Below are positions 6,109 to 13,121 of a stretch of DNA of 21,653 bases, in pieces (position 1 is the stretch's first letter; each line of letters begins with the position of its first letter). Both the position numbers and the translations under genes were made by a program. Source of the stretch: JBBQVO01 sp038211505 (lineage in GTDB: Bacteria > Chloroflexota > Dehalococcoidia > DSTF01 > JACRBR01). The notes beneath the pieces are model-generated. The model searched no databases and was not told the origin of the DNA. It saw only the letters and a list, made by a program, of their open reading frames with translations. The stretch spans positions 1-21,653 of the forward strand of contig JBBQVO010000039.1 of NCBI GenBank assembly GCA_038211505.1, written 5' to 3'.

Positions 6109-7362
6109 ATGAGCAACTGGTTTGATACGGCGCGGTTCGGGATGTTTGTGCACTGGGGGCATAGCTCGCAGCAGGGGATCGAGCTGTCGTGGCCGCTGGT
6201 GGGGGCGGTGTTCGCGCTGCCGCAGAGCTCGTCGGTGGCGGTCGATGCGTATCACGCGACGGCGGCGACGTTCGATCCGCAGGCGTACGATCCGGCGGCG
6301 TGGGCGCGGATGGCAAAGCGCTGCGGCATGCAGTACGCCGTGTTCACGGCGAAGCATCACGACGGCTACGCGATGTTCGACACGAAGACGTCGGATTTCG
6401 GTGTCATGCACTCGCCGTACGGCAAGGACATCTTTCGCATGGACGCCGACGCCATGCGCGCCGAAGGCATCCACGTCGGCGTCTACTTTTCGCTGATCGA
6501 CTGGCATCACCCGGATTATCCGGCGTTCACGCAGGCAGATGTGCCGTATCGCTTTCCCGTCGGCAAGCCGGCCGATCCGGAGCGCTGGCCGAAGTTTGTT
6601 GACGTGATGTTCGAGCAGGTGCGCGAGCTGCTGACGAACTACGGGCAGATCGACGTGATCTGGTTCGACGGCGGCTGGGAGCGCACGATGCAGCAGTGGC
6701 GGTCGAAGGAGCTCGAGGCGATGATCCGCGAGCTCCAGCCGCAGATCATGATCAATGATCGCCTGCCGGGCGCCGGCGACTACGTGACGCCGGAGCAGTT
6801 CATCCCGCCGAGGCCGCCCGCCGGCCCGTGGGAAACGTGCATGACGATCAATGACAGCTGGGGCTACAACCCGCGCGATACGCGGCTCAAGTCGGCGCGC
6901 ACGCTGATCCATTCACTGTGCGAAGTGGCGGGACGCGGCGGCAACTTCCTGCTCAACGTCGGGCCGATGGGCGACGGGCGGCTGCCGCCGGAGCTGACGG
7001 AGCGTCTCGCCGTCATCGAAGCGTGGATGGCGAAGAACGGCGAAAGCATCATCGGCACGACGCCGGGGCTGGAGCCGTGGCAGTTCTACGGGCCATCGAC
7101 GCGGCGGGAGCATCGCGTCTACGTGCACGCGCTGATGCGGCCATACGAGAGCATCAGCGTACGAGGCGTGAAGGTGAAGCGAGTGGAGCGGGTGCAGGCG
7201 CTGGCCAGCGGCGAGGATCTGAGATTCCACCGCCGGATGACGATCCCCGATCAGTTCGCCAACCCCGATCCTGACGGCGAGCTGACGATCGTGATACCGC
7301 CGTCGGCGATCGACGAGTATGCGACGGTTGTGGCGATTGACTTCGCGGCGACGCCGGTGTGA
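6109..7362 (+). CDS. Alpha-L-fucosidase (GH29)
   Basis: A 417-aa cytoplasmic enzyme with no signal peptide, predicted to remove terminal L-fucose with retention. The GH29 pattern is clear: FGMFVHWGHSS (10-20), the substrate-pocket stretch AKHHDGYAMFDT (81-92), VYFSLIDWHHPDY (125-137) and the nucleophile region DVIWFDGGW with D187. A second block GRGGNFLLNVGPMGDGRLP (283-302 approx.) is also typical. The length is short for the family and corresponds to the catalytic barrel plus a small C-terminal beta domain. The start at 6109 puts NWFDTARFGMF at the N-terminus; the longer open frame upstream would need TTG and runs through a repeat. The -10-like CACAAT 6 nt upstream suggests leaderless expression. 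Neighbours are another glycosidase and a lipoprotein. Confidence 0.92.
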   Translation: MSNWFDTARFGMFVHWGHSSQQGIELSWPLVGAVFALPQSSSVAVDAYHATAATFDPQAYDPAAWARMAKRCGMQYAVFTAKHHDGYAMFDTKTSDFGVMHSPYGKDIFRMDADAMRAEGIHVGVYFSLIDWHHPDYPAFTQADVPYRFPVGKPADPERWPKFVDVMFEQVRELLTNYGQIDVIWFDGGWERTMQQWRSKELEAMIRELQPQIMINDRLPGAGDYVTPEQFIPPRPPAGPWETCMTINDSWGYNPRDTRLKSARTLIHSLCEVAGRGGNFLLNVGPMGDGRLPPELTERLAVIEAWMAKNGESIIGTTPGLEPWQFYGPSTRREHRVYVHALMRPYESISVRGVKVKRVERVQALASGEDLRFHRRMTIPDQFANPDPDGELTIVIPPSAIDEYATVVAIDFAATPV

Positions 7363-7414
7363 GTGCTGGGATTGCGGTCCGATCGTAAACGGACGACGTA
7401 GTCAGCACGAACGC

Positions 7415-7441
7415 GGACGGCCACATCGGGCCGCCCCTACA
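7415..7441. repeat. Hairpin repeat GGACGGCC/GGCCGCCC, copy 2
   Basis: Same element as 5930-5956, with one stem mismatch. It lies downstream of the fucosidase gene and upstream of the cyclase fusion and could double as a weak transcript end. Confidence 0.7.
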
Positions 7442-7496
7442 CATTGTCGTCCGAATGCGGCCGAGGCACCGCGTTTAGCGTCGGGTTTGGTCGCGG

Positions 7497-7502
7497 TACG
7501 AT
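7497..7502 (+). promoter_or_regulatory. -10 box for leaderless cyclase-fusion transcript
   Basis: TACGAT is 6 nt before the GTG at 7509, with TTTAGC 17 nt upstream as a weak -35. No SD is present, and transcription would start at or next to the start codon. Confidence 0.5.
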
Positions 7503-7508
7503 GGCTGT

Positions 7509-8876
7509 GTGAACGACGCGAAGATCCAATACGCCACGTCGGCTGACGGGACGAGCATCGCCTGCACCGTGCGGGGCGGTGGGCCGCCGCTGCTGCGGAC
7601 GCCGTTCGGGCGCTTCGGCGTGATGGGGATCGACTCCCAGACGCCGGGCTACGCGGAGATGGACGCGCGGCTGGCGCAGCACTTCACGTTAATTCGTTTC
7701 GACGCGCGCGGCACCGGCCTGTCCGATCGGCGCGTTAGCGACTTCTCGCTTGACGCGCTGGCGGCGGATATCGACGCCGTCGTCCGCAAAGTCGGACTCG
7801 GTCGCATGGTGCTTGTGACGGGCGGCCCGCACAGTTGCGAGACGATCGCTTATGTCGCCGCGCATCCCGGCGAGGTGGAACGGCTCGTGATCGTCAACGG
7901 CATCGTGCGGCCGGCGGAGAGTTTCGGCGGCGGGCGCATGCAGGCGCTCCAGGGCGTCGCGAGGAGCGATTGGGAGCTGTACACGGAGATGATCGCCTAC
8001 ACGCTCTACGGCTGGAGCGAGGGCGAGGAGGCGCGCAAGTTCGCCGGCCTGATCCGCGAGTGCGTGACACAGGACAACGTCGTGCGCGCGTTCGAAGCGT
8101 CGATGTCCTTCGACGTAACAGCGTTGCTGACGCAGATCGAGGCGCCGACGCTCGTTGTGCAGCGGGTCGAAGAGAATCCGTTTCACGATCGCGCGGCCTC
8201 GAAGCTGATCGCGTCGCACGTCCCGCGGGCCGAACTGGCGATGGTGTCGTCCACGTCGCCGGGCGCGTTCACCGCGTCGGCGGCGGAGCCGATGTACGAA
8301 TTTCTCGGCATCGACCTCGATGCGCCTGATGATCTGCCGTCGCCATCGGACATCCCCGTGCCGCCGGCGACCGGCGCCATTCACACGATCATCTTCAGCG
8401 ATGTCGAGAACTCTACCGCGCTGACGCAGCAACTTGGCGATGTGGGGGCGCGCGACGTGATGCGCACACATGAGCAGATCACCCGGGAGGCGCTCCGCGA
8501 GTACGGCGGCAGCGAGGTGAAGTCGCTCGGCGACGGCTTCATGGCGTCGTTTCATTCGCCGACACGCGCGCTGGAGTGCGCGATCGCCATGCAGCGCGCG
8601 TTCGCGGCGCACGGCGATACGACAGAACACGGCATTCGCCTCCGGATCGGCATCAACGCCGGCGAGCCGATCGCCGAGGACGATGATCTGTTCGGGACGG
8701 CGGTGATCATGGCGGCGCGGATCGCGGCGCAGGCGCAAGGCGGCGAGATCTTCGTGTCGGACGTCGTGCGGATGCTCGTCGCGGGCAAGAGTTTCGCCTT
8801 CGAAGATCGCGGCGAGGCGAAGCTCAAGGGCTTCGATGCGCCGGCGCGCGTGCATGCGTTGCGGTGGTCGGAGTAG
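7509..8876 (+). CDS. Alpha/beta-hydrolase-like sensor fused to class III adenylyl cyclase
   Basis: A 455-aa two-domain protein with the same architecture as the mycobacterial LipJ/Rv1900c type. Residues 10-268 are an alpha/beta-hydrolase fold (FDARGTGLSDR at 64-74). The nucleophile elbow is degenerate, PHSCE around S109 instead of G-x-S-x-G, and no terminal His is evident, so it probably senses a ligand rather than hydrolyses one. Residues 290-455 are a cyclase homology domain with metal-binding D298 (FSDVENST) and D342 (SLGDGF), ATP-selecting K338 and D393 and transition-state R404. The usual Asn before it is Ile400 (AVIMAARI), so activity may be reduced. The predicted product is cAMP, probably cytosolic. 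The GTG start at 7509 is supported by the -10 box; an ATG at 7501 stops after three codons. Confidence 0.85.
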   Translation: MNDAKIQYATSADGTSIACTVRGGGPPLLRTPFGRFGVMGIDSQTPGYAEMDARLAQHFTLIRFDARGTGLSDRRVSDFSLDALAADIDAVVRKVGLGRMVLVTGGPHSCETIAYVAAHPGEVERLVIVNGIVRPAESFGGGRMQALQGVARSDWELYTEMIAYTLYGWSEGEEARKFAGLIRECVTQDNVVRAFEASMSFDVTALLTQIEAPTLVVQRVEENPFHDRAASKLIASHVPRAELAMVSSTSPGAFTASAAEPMYEFLGIDLDAPDDLPSPSDIPVPPATGAIHTIIFSDVENSTALTQQLGDVGARDVMRTHEQITREALREYGGSEVKSLGDGFMASFHSPTRALECAIAMQRAFAAHGDTTEHGIRLRIGINAGEPIAEDDDLFGTAVIMAARIAAQAQGGEIFVSDVVRMLVAGKSFAFEDRGEAKLKGFDAPARVHALRWSE

Positions 8877-8919
8877 GTTGACGACAGAGACACAGAGGCG
8901 ACTGTCGGTGGCGGCCGAG

Positions 8920-9010
8920 CCCTCACCCCGGCCTTCGGCCACCCTCTCCCACTAGGGGAGAGGGGATCGTTTCGACGAGTTGAATCTAAGATGAGGAGAC
9001 TATCGAGGCC
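8920..9010. repeat. Dispersed double-hairpin repeat, copy B
   Basis: CCTCACCCCGGCCTTCGGCC is followed by a perfect 9-bp stem (8943-8951 with 8957-8965, loop ACTAG) and the tail ATCGTTTCGACGAGTTGAA. It is closely similar to 2967-3060. It follows the cyclase gene and may also end its transcript. Confidence 0.7.
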
Positions 9011-9096
9011 ATGACAGGTTCGGAGGGAGTCACGCATCGGTGGGCGCGTGTCGTCCACGCACTCCAGATCGGTCGCGGCTCTTTCAAACTACTGCT

Positions 9097-9113
9097 GTTT
9101 GGTTCGCCCAAAC
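9097..9113. promoter_or_regulatory. Palindrome upstream of beta-glucosidase, possible operator
   Basis: GTTTGG-TTCGC-CCAAAC is a perfect 6-bp inverted repeat about 45 nt upstream of the TACACT box. It could be a repressor or activator site for sugar control. No regulator gene is adjacent. Confidence 0.3.
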
Positions 9114-9156
9114 CATTCCGTGAGATCCGCGGTTTCTCCCTTGTGGTTGGCCTTCG

Positions 9157-9162
9157 TACACT
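9157..9162 (+). promoter_or_regulatory. Possible -10 box of the beta-glucosidase gene
   Basis: TACACT lies 31 nt before the ATG, with the SD AAGGAG (9181-9186) between, 7 nt from the start. No clear -35 is visible. Confidence 0.35.
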
Positions 9163-9193
9163 CAGGTTTCATCGACATTAAAGGAGCAGTGAC

Positions 9194-10555
9194 ATGAAGA
9201 AGGTGACGTTTCCGGCCGGGTTTTCGTGGGGGACGGCGACGGCGTCGTACCAGGTTGAGGGCGCATGGGACGAGGACGGGAAGGGTGAATCGATCTGGGA
9301 TCGCTTTTCGCACACCGACGGCAAGATCATGAACGGCGACACCGGCGACGTCGCCTGCGATCAGTATCATCGGTTCAAGGACGACGTCGCGATCATGAAA
9401 CAGCTGGGGATGCGCGGCTATCGCTTCAGCATCTCGTGGGCGCGGATCTTCCCGGACGGCAGCGGTGCGGTCAACCAGAAGGGGCTCGATTATTACAGCC
9501 GGCTCGTCGATGAGCTGCTGGCGCATGGCATCACGCCCTTCCCGACGCTGTATCACTGGGATCTGCCGCAGTGGTTGCAAGATGCCGGCGGCTGGGCGAA
9601 CCGCGACATCATCGATCACTTCGCGACGTACGCCGCGACGTGCGCCGACGCGCTGGGCGATCGGATCAAGAACTGGATGGTGTTCAACGAGCCCTGGGTG
9701 TTCACGTTCATCGGCCTGCTTTACGGTCAGCACGCGCCCGGTATGCGCGACGCCGATCACTGCATGAAGGCCACGCACATCGTCAATCTGACGCAGGCGG
9801 CGGCAATGAAGGCGATGCGCGCGACGGGCAAGCCGGAGGCGATCGGCACGGCGTTCAGCATGCAATCGACGTACCCGGCATCGGAGAGCGCGGAGGATCG
9901 CGCGGCGGCGGAGCGTCAGCACGGCTTCAGCAACACCTGGTTTCTCGATCCACTGGTGAAGGGCGCGTACCCGCTGGCCTACGTCGATCAGGAGAAGGCG
10001 CTGCGGCGCATGGACATCCGCCCCGGCGATATGGAGGCGATGCGGACGAAATTCGACTTCATCGGCATCAATCTCTACCAGCGATCGATCGTCGCGAACG
10101 CGGAGCAGGATCGGAACATTGGCGCGCGGCAGGTGCCGGGGCCGGGGCCGCGCACGGCGTTCAACTGGGAGGTGTGGCCGGCCGCGATCTACCAGATGAT
10201 CAAGCGCGTCGATAAGGACTACGGCCATCCGGCGATCTACGTTACGGAGAACGGCTGCTCGTATCCGACTGCGCCGGGCGCGGACGGTCGCGTACACGAT
10301 CAGGAGCGCATCGACTTCTACAAGGGCTACGTCGGGCAGGTGGCGCGCGCCTACGACGAAGGTTGCGACGTGCGCGGCTATTACGCATGGACGCTGATCG
10401 ACAACTTCGAGTGGTCGACCGGCTACAGCCAGCGCTTCGGTCTGACGCACTGCGACTTCGAGAACGGGCAGAAGCGCACGATCAAGGACAGCGGCTACTG
10501 GTTCCGCGATCTGATCGCGTCGAACGAGATCGAGTACGACGAGACGCTCGTGTGA
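9194..10555 (+). CDS. Beta-glucosidase / beta-glycosidase (GH1)
   Basis: A 453-aa cytoplasmic GH1 enzyme of normal family length, predicted to hydrolyse cellobiose-type beta-glucosides or related beta-glycosides with retention. Family landmarks in order: FPAGFSWGTATASYQVEGAW (6-25), YRFSISWARIFP (76-87), the acid/base Glu E166 in NWMVFNEPW, the nucleophile E352 in IYVTENGCSYP, and the end block YAWTLIDNFEWSTGYSQRFG that lines the glycone pocket. No signal peptide, so it acts on imported sugars. The strong SD AAGGAG 7 nt upstream fixes the ATG at 9194. It is the third gene of a plus-strand carbohydrate block with the fucosidase and the cyclase fusion, but its own promoter region suggests separate transcription. 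Confidence 0.95.
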   Translation: MKKVTFPAGFSWGTATASYQVEGAWDEDGKGESIWDRFSHTDGKIMNGDTGDVACDQYHRFKDDVAIMKQLGMRGYRFSISWARIFPDGSGAVNQKGLDYYSRLVDELLAHGITPFPTLYHWDLPQWLQDAGGWANRDIIDHFATYAATCADALGDRIKNWMVFNEPWVFTFIGLLYGQHAPGMRDADHCMKATHIVNLTQAAAMKAMRATGKPEAIGTAFSMQSTYPASESAEDRAAAERQHGFSNTWFLDPLVKGAYPLAYVDQEKALRRMDIRPGDMEAMRTKFDFIGINLYQRSIVANAEQDRNIGARQVPGPGPRTAFNWEVWPAAIYQMIKRVDKDYGHPAIYVTENGCSYPTAPGADGRVHDQERIDFYKGYVGQVARAYDEGCDVRGYYAWTLIDNFEWSTGYSQRFGLTHCDFENGQKRTIKDSGYWFRDLIASNEIEYDETLV

Positions 10556-10568
10556 CATGCCGGGGATG

Positions 10569-10599
10569 ATCCACGGAGGACACAGAGATCGCAGAGGGG
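10569..10599 (+). repeat. Three-unit ~10-bp repeat (CACAGAG type)
   Basis: ATCCACGGAGGACACAGAGA then TCGCAGAGGGG. Three units follow at 10-nt spacing. Same family as 2884-2914 and 14047-14070. Confidence 0.65.
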
Positions 10600-10709
10600 T
10601 GAGGCGAGAGATCGCGGCGCGGATGCCGTGATTGCCATGTCTGCTGATGTGCTGACGTTGGCGTGGGGCGCTGCTTGCTGCCTCCGTGTTGGCCATCGAG
10701 ATCTCGTAA

Positions 10710-10762
10710 GGACGCAGCTTTGGCTCCGCCCGACGGGTGCGGACGGGCCTAAAGGCGCGTCC
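10710..10762. repeat. GGACGC/GCGTCC hairpin repeat
   Basis: GGACGCAGCTTTGGCTCCGC ... CCTAAAGGCGCGTCC forms a long imperfect hairpin with 6-bp closing arms (10710-10715 with 10757-10762). Related sequences lie at 18295-18410 and 20350-20371. Confidence 0.55.
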
Positions 10763-10818
10763 CTACGGTCTCACACGGAAGCGCAGCGGCTAACGACCAA
10801 CCACCAGCCCGCACTTGC

Positions 10819-11625
10819 CTATGTCGTGCGCTGCTTTTCGACGGCGGTGCGCATGCGCTCGCGGAAGATGTCGATGCCTACGTCGACGGTCCAGGGGAAG
10901 GCGTCGTTCCAGCGCGACATGATGGATTCGCCGAGGCCGATGAAGACTTCCGATTGCTTCCACTGGACGCCGCGGACGATCGCTTGCGCGACCTGCTGCG
11001 CCGTCGCGATGGTCATGCCGAGGCCGTCGAACTCAACGTTCTCGATCAAGTCGGTCGCCGTCGGCCCGGGGTAGACGGCCATGACGTAGATGCCGTCGGG
11101 TGACACTTCGCGCCGCAATGCCTCGCTGAAACCGCGCATGGCGAACTTGCTGGCGCAGTACGTCGCGTAAAACGGCATGCCGACGCGCCCCGCTACTGAC
11201 GATACGTTGACGATCGATCCGCGCTTCGCCTGGCGCATGTGCGGCAGCGCGATCTGCGTCAGGCGGATCGGCGCCCAGATGTTGACACCGACCATGCGGC
11301 CGACGTCTTCCATCGCGATCTCGTCGAGGCGGCCGCCGGAAACGACGCCGGCGTTATTGACGAGGACGTCGAGGCGGCCGTGGCCCTGGATGGCGGCATC
11401 GACGAGCCCGCGGAGGTCTTCATCCTTCGCCACGTCACACGAGACTGTTTCTGCGCGGCCGCCGGCGCGCCGGCATTCGGCCGCGGCCGTCTCGAGCGCA
11501 TCCATGCGGCGGCCGGCGAGGAGCAGCGTCGCGCCCTCAGCCGCGAACTCGATGGCGGTCGCGCGCCCGATGCCGCGTCCGCCGCCCGTGACGACGACAA
11601 CCTGCCCTTGAAACCGATCCGCCAT
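10819..11625 (-). CDS. Short-chain dehydrogenase/reductase (SDR)
   Basis: A 268-aa classical SDR oxidoreductase. The cofactor loop TGGGRGIG is at 13-20, and R39-R40 after the second strand suggest NADP(H). NNAG is at 90-93, the catalytic Ser is in NVSSVAG (140-146), and Y156-x3-K160 lies in YATYCASK. The C-terminal part (FIGLGESIMSRWNDAFPWTV) is longer than in minimal SDRs and may line the substrate pocket; the substrate cannot be named. The start at 11625 is chosen because GGGAGG lies about 10 nt upstream and MADRFQGQVVVVTGG is a normal N-terminus. The open frame continues 65 codons further, but that part runs through the MITE-like element and is spurious. It is monocistronic and convergent with the GH1 gene. 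Confidence 0.92.
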   Translation of the reverse strand: MADRFQGQVVVVTGGGRGIGRATAIEFAAEGATLLLAGRRMDALETAAAECRRAGGRAETVSCDVAKDEDLRGLVDAAIQGHGRLDVLVNNAGVVSGGRLDEIAMEDVGRMVGVNIWAPIRLTQIALPHMRQAKRGSIVNVSSVAGRVGMPFYATYCASKFAMRGFSEALRREVSPDGIYVMAVYPGPTATDLIENVEFDGLGMTIATAQQVAQAIVRGVQWKQSEVFIGLGESIMSRWNDAFPWTVDVGIDIFRERMRTAVEKQRTT

Positions 11626-11727
11626 GGTGTGGGTGCCTCCCGTAGGTGTTCGCTGTTGTGTAGGTGATCGTCGCGCGTGGGAGGGGTCGGCGTCAACTGA
11701 TGAGGATTGAAGGTGGAGGATGATGCA

Positions 11728-11872
11728 ATTGTCATTCTGAGCGAAGCGAAGAATCTCTTCGGACTGAGTCAGTCGTGCGTTCGTAGGCAGCACTCGTTGG
11801 GACGACATTCGGCATGACATCGGAGAGATACCACGGGCACCTGCGGTTCTTCGCCTCGCTCAGAATGACAAT
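11728..11872. mobile_element. MITE-like palindromic element, copy 2
   Basis: A 145-bp unit with 26-nt terminal inverted repeats (11728-11753 and 11847-11872) having one mismatch, starting ATTGTCATTCTGAGCGAAGC. The interior resembles copy 1 (CGGAC ... GACGACATTCGG ... GATGACATCGGAGAGA-type sequence). It differs by an extra stretch of about 17 nt (near 11830-11846) before the right arm. No coding capacity. Confidence 0.72.
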
Positions 11873-11951
11873 CGAACTGCAGGCAGCAACCGATCCCAGC
11901 GGCATCTCGGCCGCCAAAACCGCCCAACCGCCGACAGGCCAACCGCCAAAG

Positions 11952-11979
11952 GCCATCCGCTATCTGCTATCTGCTAGCG
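11952..11979 (+). repeat. Heptanucleotide tandem repeat (GCTATCT)n
   Basis: GCCATCC, GCTATCT, GCTATCT, GCTAGCG: four 7-nt units directly before the dcd -10 box. A sister array with GCTATCC units is at 20631-20664. Confidence 0.6.
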
Positions 11980-11983
11980 GCGA

Positions 11984-11989
11984 TACCCT
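11984..11989 (+). promoter_or_regulatory. -10 box for leaderless dcd transcript
   Basis: TACCCT lies 6 nt before the ATG at 11996. No SD is present. Same geometry as 7497-7502 and 6097-6102. Confidence 0.45.
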
Positions 11990-11995
11990 GCGGCC

Positions 11996-12571
11996 ATGTT
12001 GAGTGATCGGACCATCAAAGAAGAATTGGCGAAGGGGCGGATCGTTGTCGAGCCGCTGGATCCGGAGGACATTCAGCCGGCGAGCATCGATGTGCACATC
12101 GATCGCGTGTTTCGCGTGTTCAAGGTGAGCAGCCGTCCGTACATGGATCCGCGGATGCCGATGGACGATCTGACGGACGAGGTCGTGATCGACGCTGGCA
12201 GTCCGTTCTTCATCCACCCGGGCGAGTTCGTGCTGGCGAGCACGCTCGAGGTGCTGACGCTGCCCGACGACATCCTGGCGCAGGTGGAAGGCAAGAGCTC
12301 GCTCGGGCGCATCGGCCTGCTGATTCATGCGACGGCGGGTTTCGTCGACCCCGGCTGGCATGGGAAGCTGACGCTGGAACTCTCGAACGTGGCGAAGATG
12401 CCGATCGCGCTGCATTTCGGGATGAAGATCGGGCAGTTGAGCTTCGTGCGGATGTCGACGCCGGTCGACCGTCCGTACGGGAGCGCCGGGTTGCGCAGCA
12501 AATACCAGGGACAGATGACGCCGACGCCCAGCCGGGCGTTCACGGAATACGATGCACCCGCAAGCCAATGA
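11996..12571 (+). CDS. dcd: dCTP deaminase, probably bifunctional (dUMP-forming)
   Basis: A 191-aa trimeric dUTPase-fold enzyme making dUMP for thymidylate synthesis. MLSDRTIKEELAKGRIVVEP and IQPASIDVHID are the family N-terminus. GKSSLGRIGLLIHATAGFVD (98-117 approx.) then PGWHG contains the active site. The C-terminus YGSAGLRSKYQGQMTPTPSR closes over the substrate. The TAGFVDPG and SKYQGQ..PTPSR segments resemble the mycobacterial and archaeal bifunctional deaminase/dUTPase far more than the E. coli enzyme (TAHRIDPG), so direct dCTP to dUMP conversion is predicted. No SD; the -10 box 6 nt upstream suggests a leaderless mRNA. The gene stands alone, with the GxxExxY unit just after its stop. 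Confidence 0.93.
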   Translation: MLSDRTIKEELAKGRIVVEPLDPEDIQPASIDVHIDRVFRVFKVSSRPYMDPRMPMDDLTDEVVIDAGSPFFIHPGEFVLASTLEVLTLPDDILAQVEGKSSLGRIGLLIHATAGFVDPGWHGKLTLELSNVAKMPIALHFGMKIGQLSFVRMSTPVDRPYGSAGLRSKYQGQMTPTPSRAFTEYDAPASQ

Positions 12572-12581
12572 GTGACCGAAA

Positions 12582-12616
12582 GGGAAACCACAGATTTCAC
12601 AGATTTTCACAGAGGG
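12582..12616 (+). repeat. Left terminal inverted repeat of the GxxExxY unit
   Basis: Three CACAGA units about 10 nt apart, closed by GGGAAAC and GAGGG. It begins 11 nt after the dcd stop codon. Confidence 0.75.
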
Positions 12617-12726
12617 TTGAACTGCGATTGGTGAGGGAATTGAAGGTCAGGGGCGAGCGAGAATTGGCGGCGGGAACGTCGGCTGGGGAGATCACGGCAC
12701 CCACGGATTTCATGGAAGGGTAGATG

Positions 12727-13101
12727 ATGGCTGACGAAGTTGGCGATCCGAAGACGTTTGCGATCATCGGCGCCGCGATGGAGGTGCATCGTGTACTGAA
12801 GGAGGGATTCCTCGAAGCCGTGTATCAGGAGGCGCTCGCGGTGGAATTCATCGAGCGTCGGGTGCCCTTTCGTCGCGAGGTCGAGATCCCGATCATCTAT
12901 CGCGGACAACAGCTCGCCTGTGGATATCGCGCCGACTTCGTCTGCTACGGCGACGTGCTGGTCGAACTCAAGGCGATACGGCGTGTGACCGACATCGAGA
13001 GCGCACAGATCATCCACTACTTGAAGGCAACCGGGATCAAGAAGGGTCTGCTGATCAACTTCGGCGGATCCAGCCTCGAACACAGACGATTCGCCAACTA
13101 G
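12727..13101 (+). CDS. GxxExxY protein, PD-(D/E)XK nuclease-like
   Basis: A 124-aa protein of the GxxExxY family (PDDEXK_3-like). The name motif is G27-F-L-E30-A-V-Y33. A nuclease-like core follows: YRADFVCYGDVLVELKAI with D70 and E80-x-K82, then the helix with Q94 (SAQIIHYLKATGIKKGLLINFG). The residues therefore match a PD-(D/E)XK phosphodiesterase, but no biochemical role is established for the family. GGAAGGG (12714-12720) is 6 nt before the ATG at 12727, so this is preferred to the adjacent ATG at 12724. The gene is the only cargo of a unit bounded by inverted repeats between dcd and a HAD gene. It could assist mobility of that unit or be a passenger. Confidence 0.85.
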   Translation: MADEVGDPKTFAIIGAAMEVHRVLKEGFLEAVYQEALAVEFIERRVPFRREVEIPIIYRGQQLACGYRADFVCYGDVLVELKAIRRVTDIESAQIIHYLKATGIKKGLLINFGGSSLEHRRFAN

Positions 13102-13121
13102 GCTACTGGCTGCCCTCGCGT

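Larger units (their letters stand above)
8877..9193. other. Intergenic region upstream of the GH1 gene
   Basis: It contains a short CACAGAG repeat (8884-8899), the double-hairpin repeat copy B, a palindrome (9097-9113), a -10-like TACACT (9157-9162) and the SD of the GH1 gene. No gene. Confidence 0.55.
11626..11995. other. Intergenic region between divergent SDR and dcd genes
   Basis: It holds the SDR leader, the second MITE-like element (11728-11872), AACCGCC-type short repeats (about 11911-11950), GCTATCT heptamers (11952-11979) and the dcd -10 box. No gene. Confidence 0.55.

Noticed and set aside
6101..6112. Three-codon upstream frame ATG-CGC-GCA-TGA before the fucosidase, and a similar one at 7501
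   Set aside because: Both overlap the presumed -10 boxes, so they would lie outside leaderless transcripts; short enough for chance.
8943..8965. Classical Rho-independent terminator after the cyclase fusion
   Set aside because: Strong stem but no following U-run on either strand, and the same hairpin is part of a dispersed repeat; kept as a repeat only.
9089..10696. Long minus-strand open frame opposite the GH1 gene
   Set aside because: The plus frame is an unmistakable GH1 enzyme with both catalytic Glu; the minus frame is a compositional shadow.
11626..11820. N-terminal extension of the SDR
   Set aside because: The extra 65 codons run through the MITE-like element; the SD and family N-terminus support 11625.
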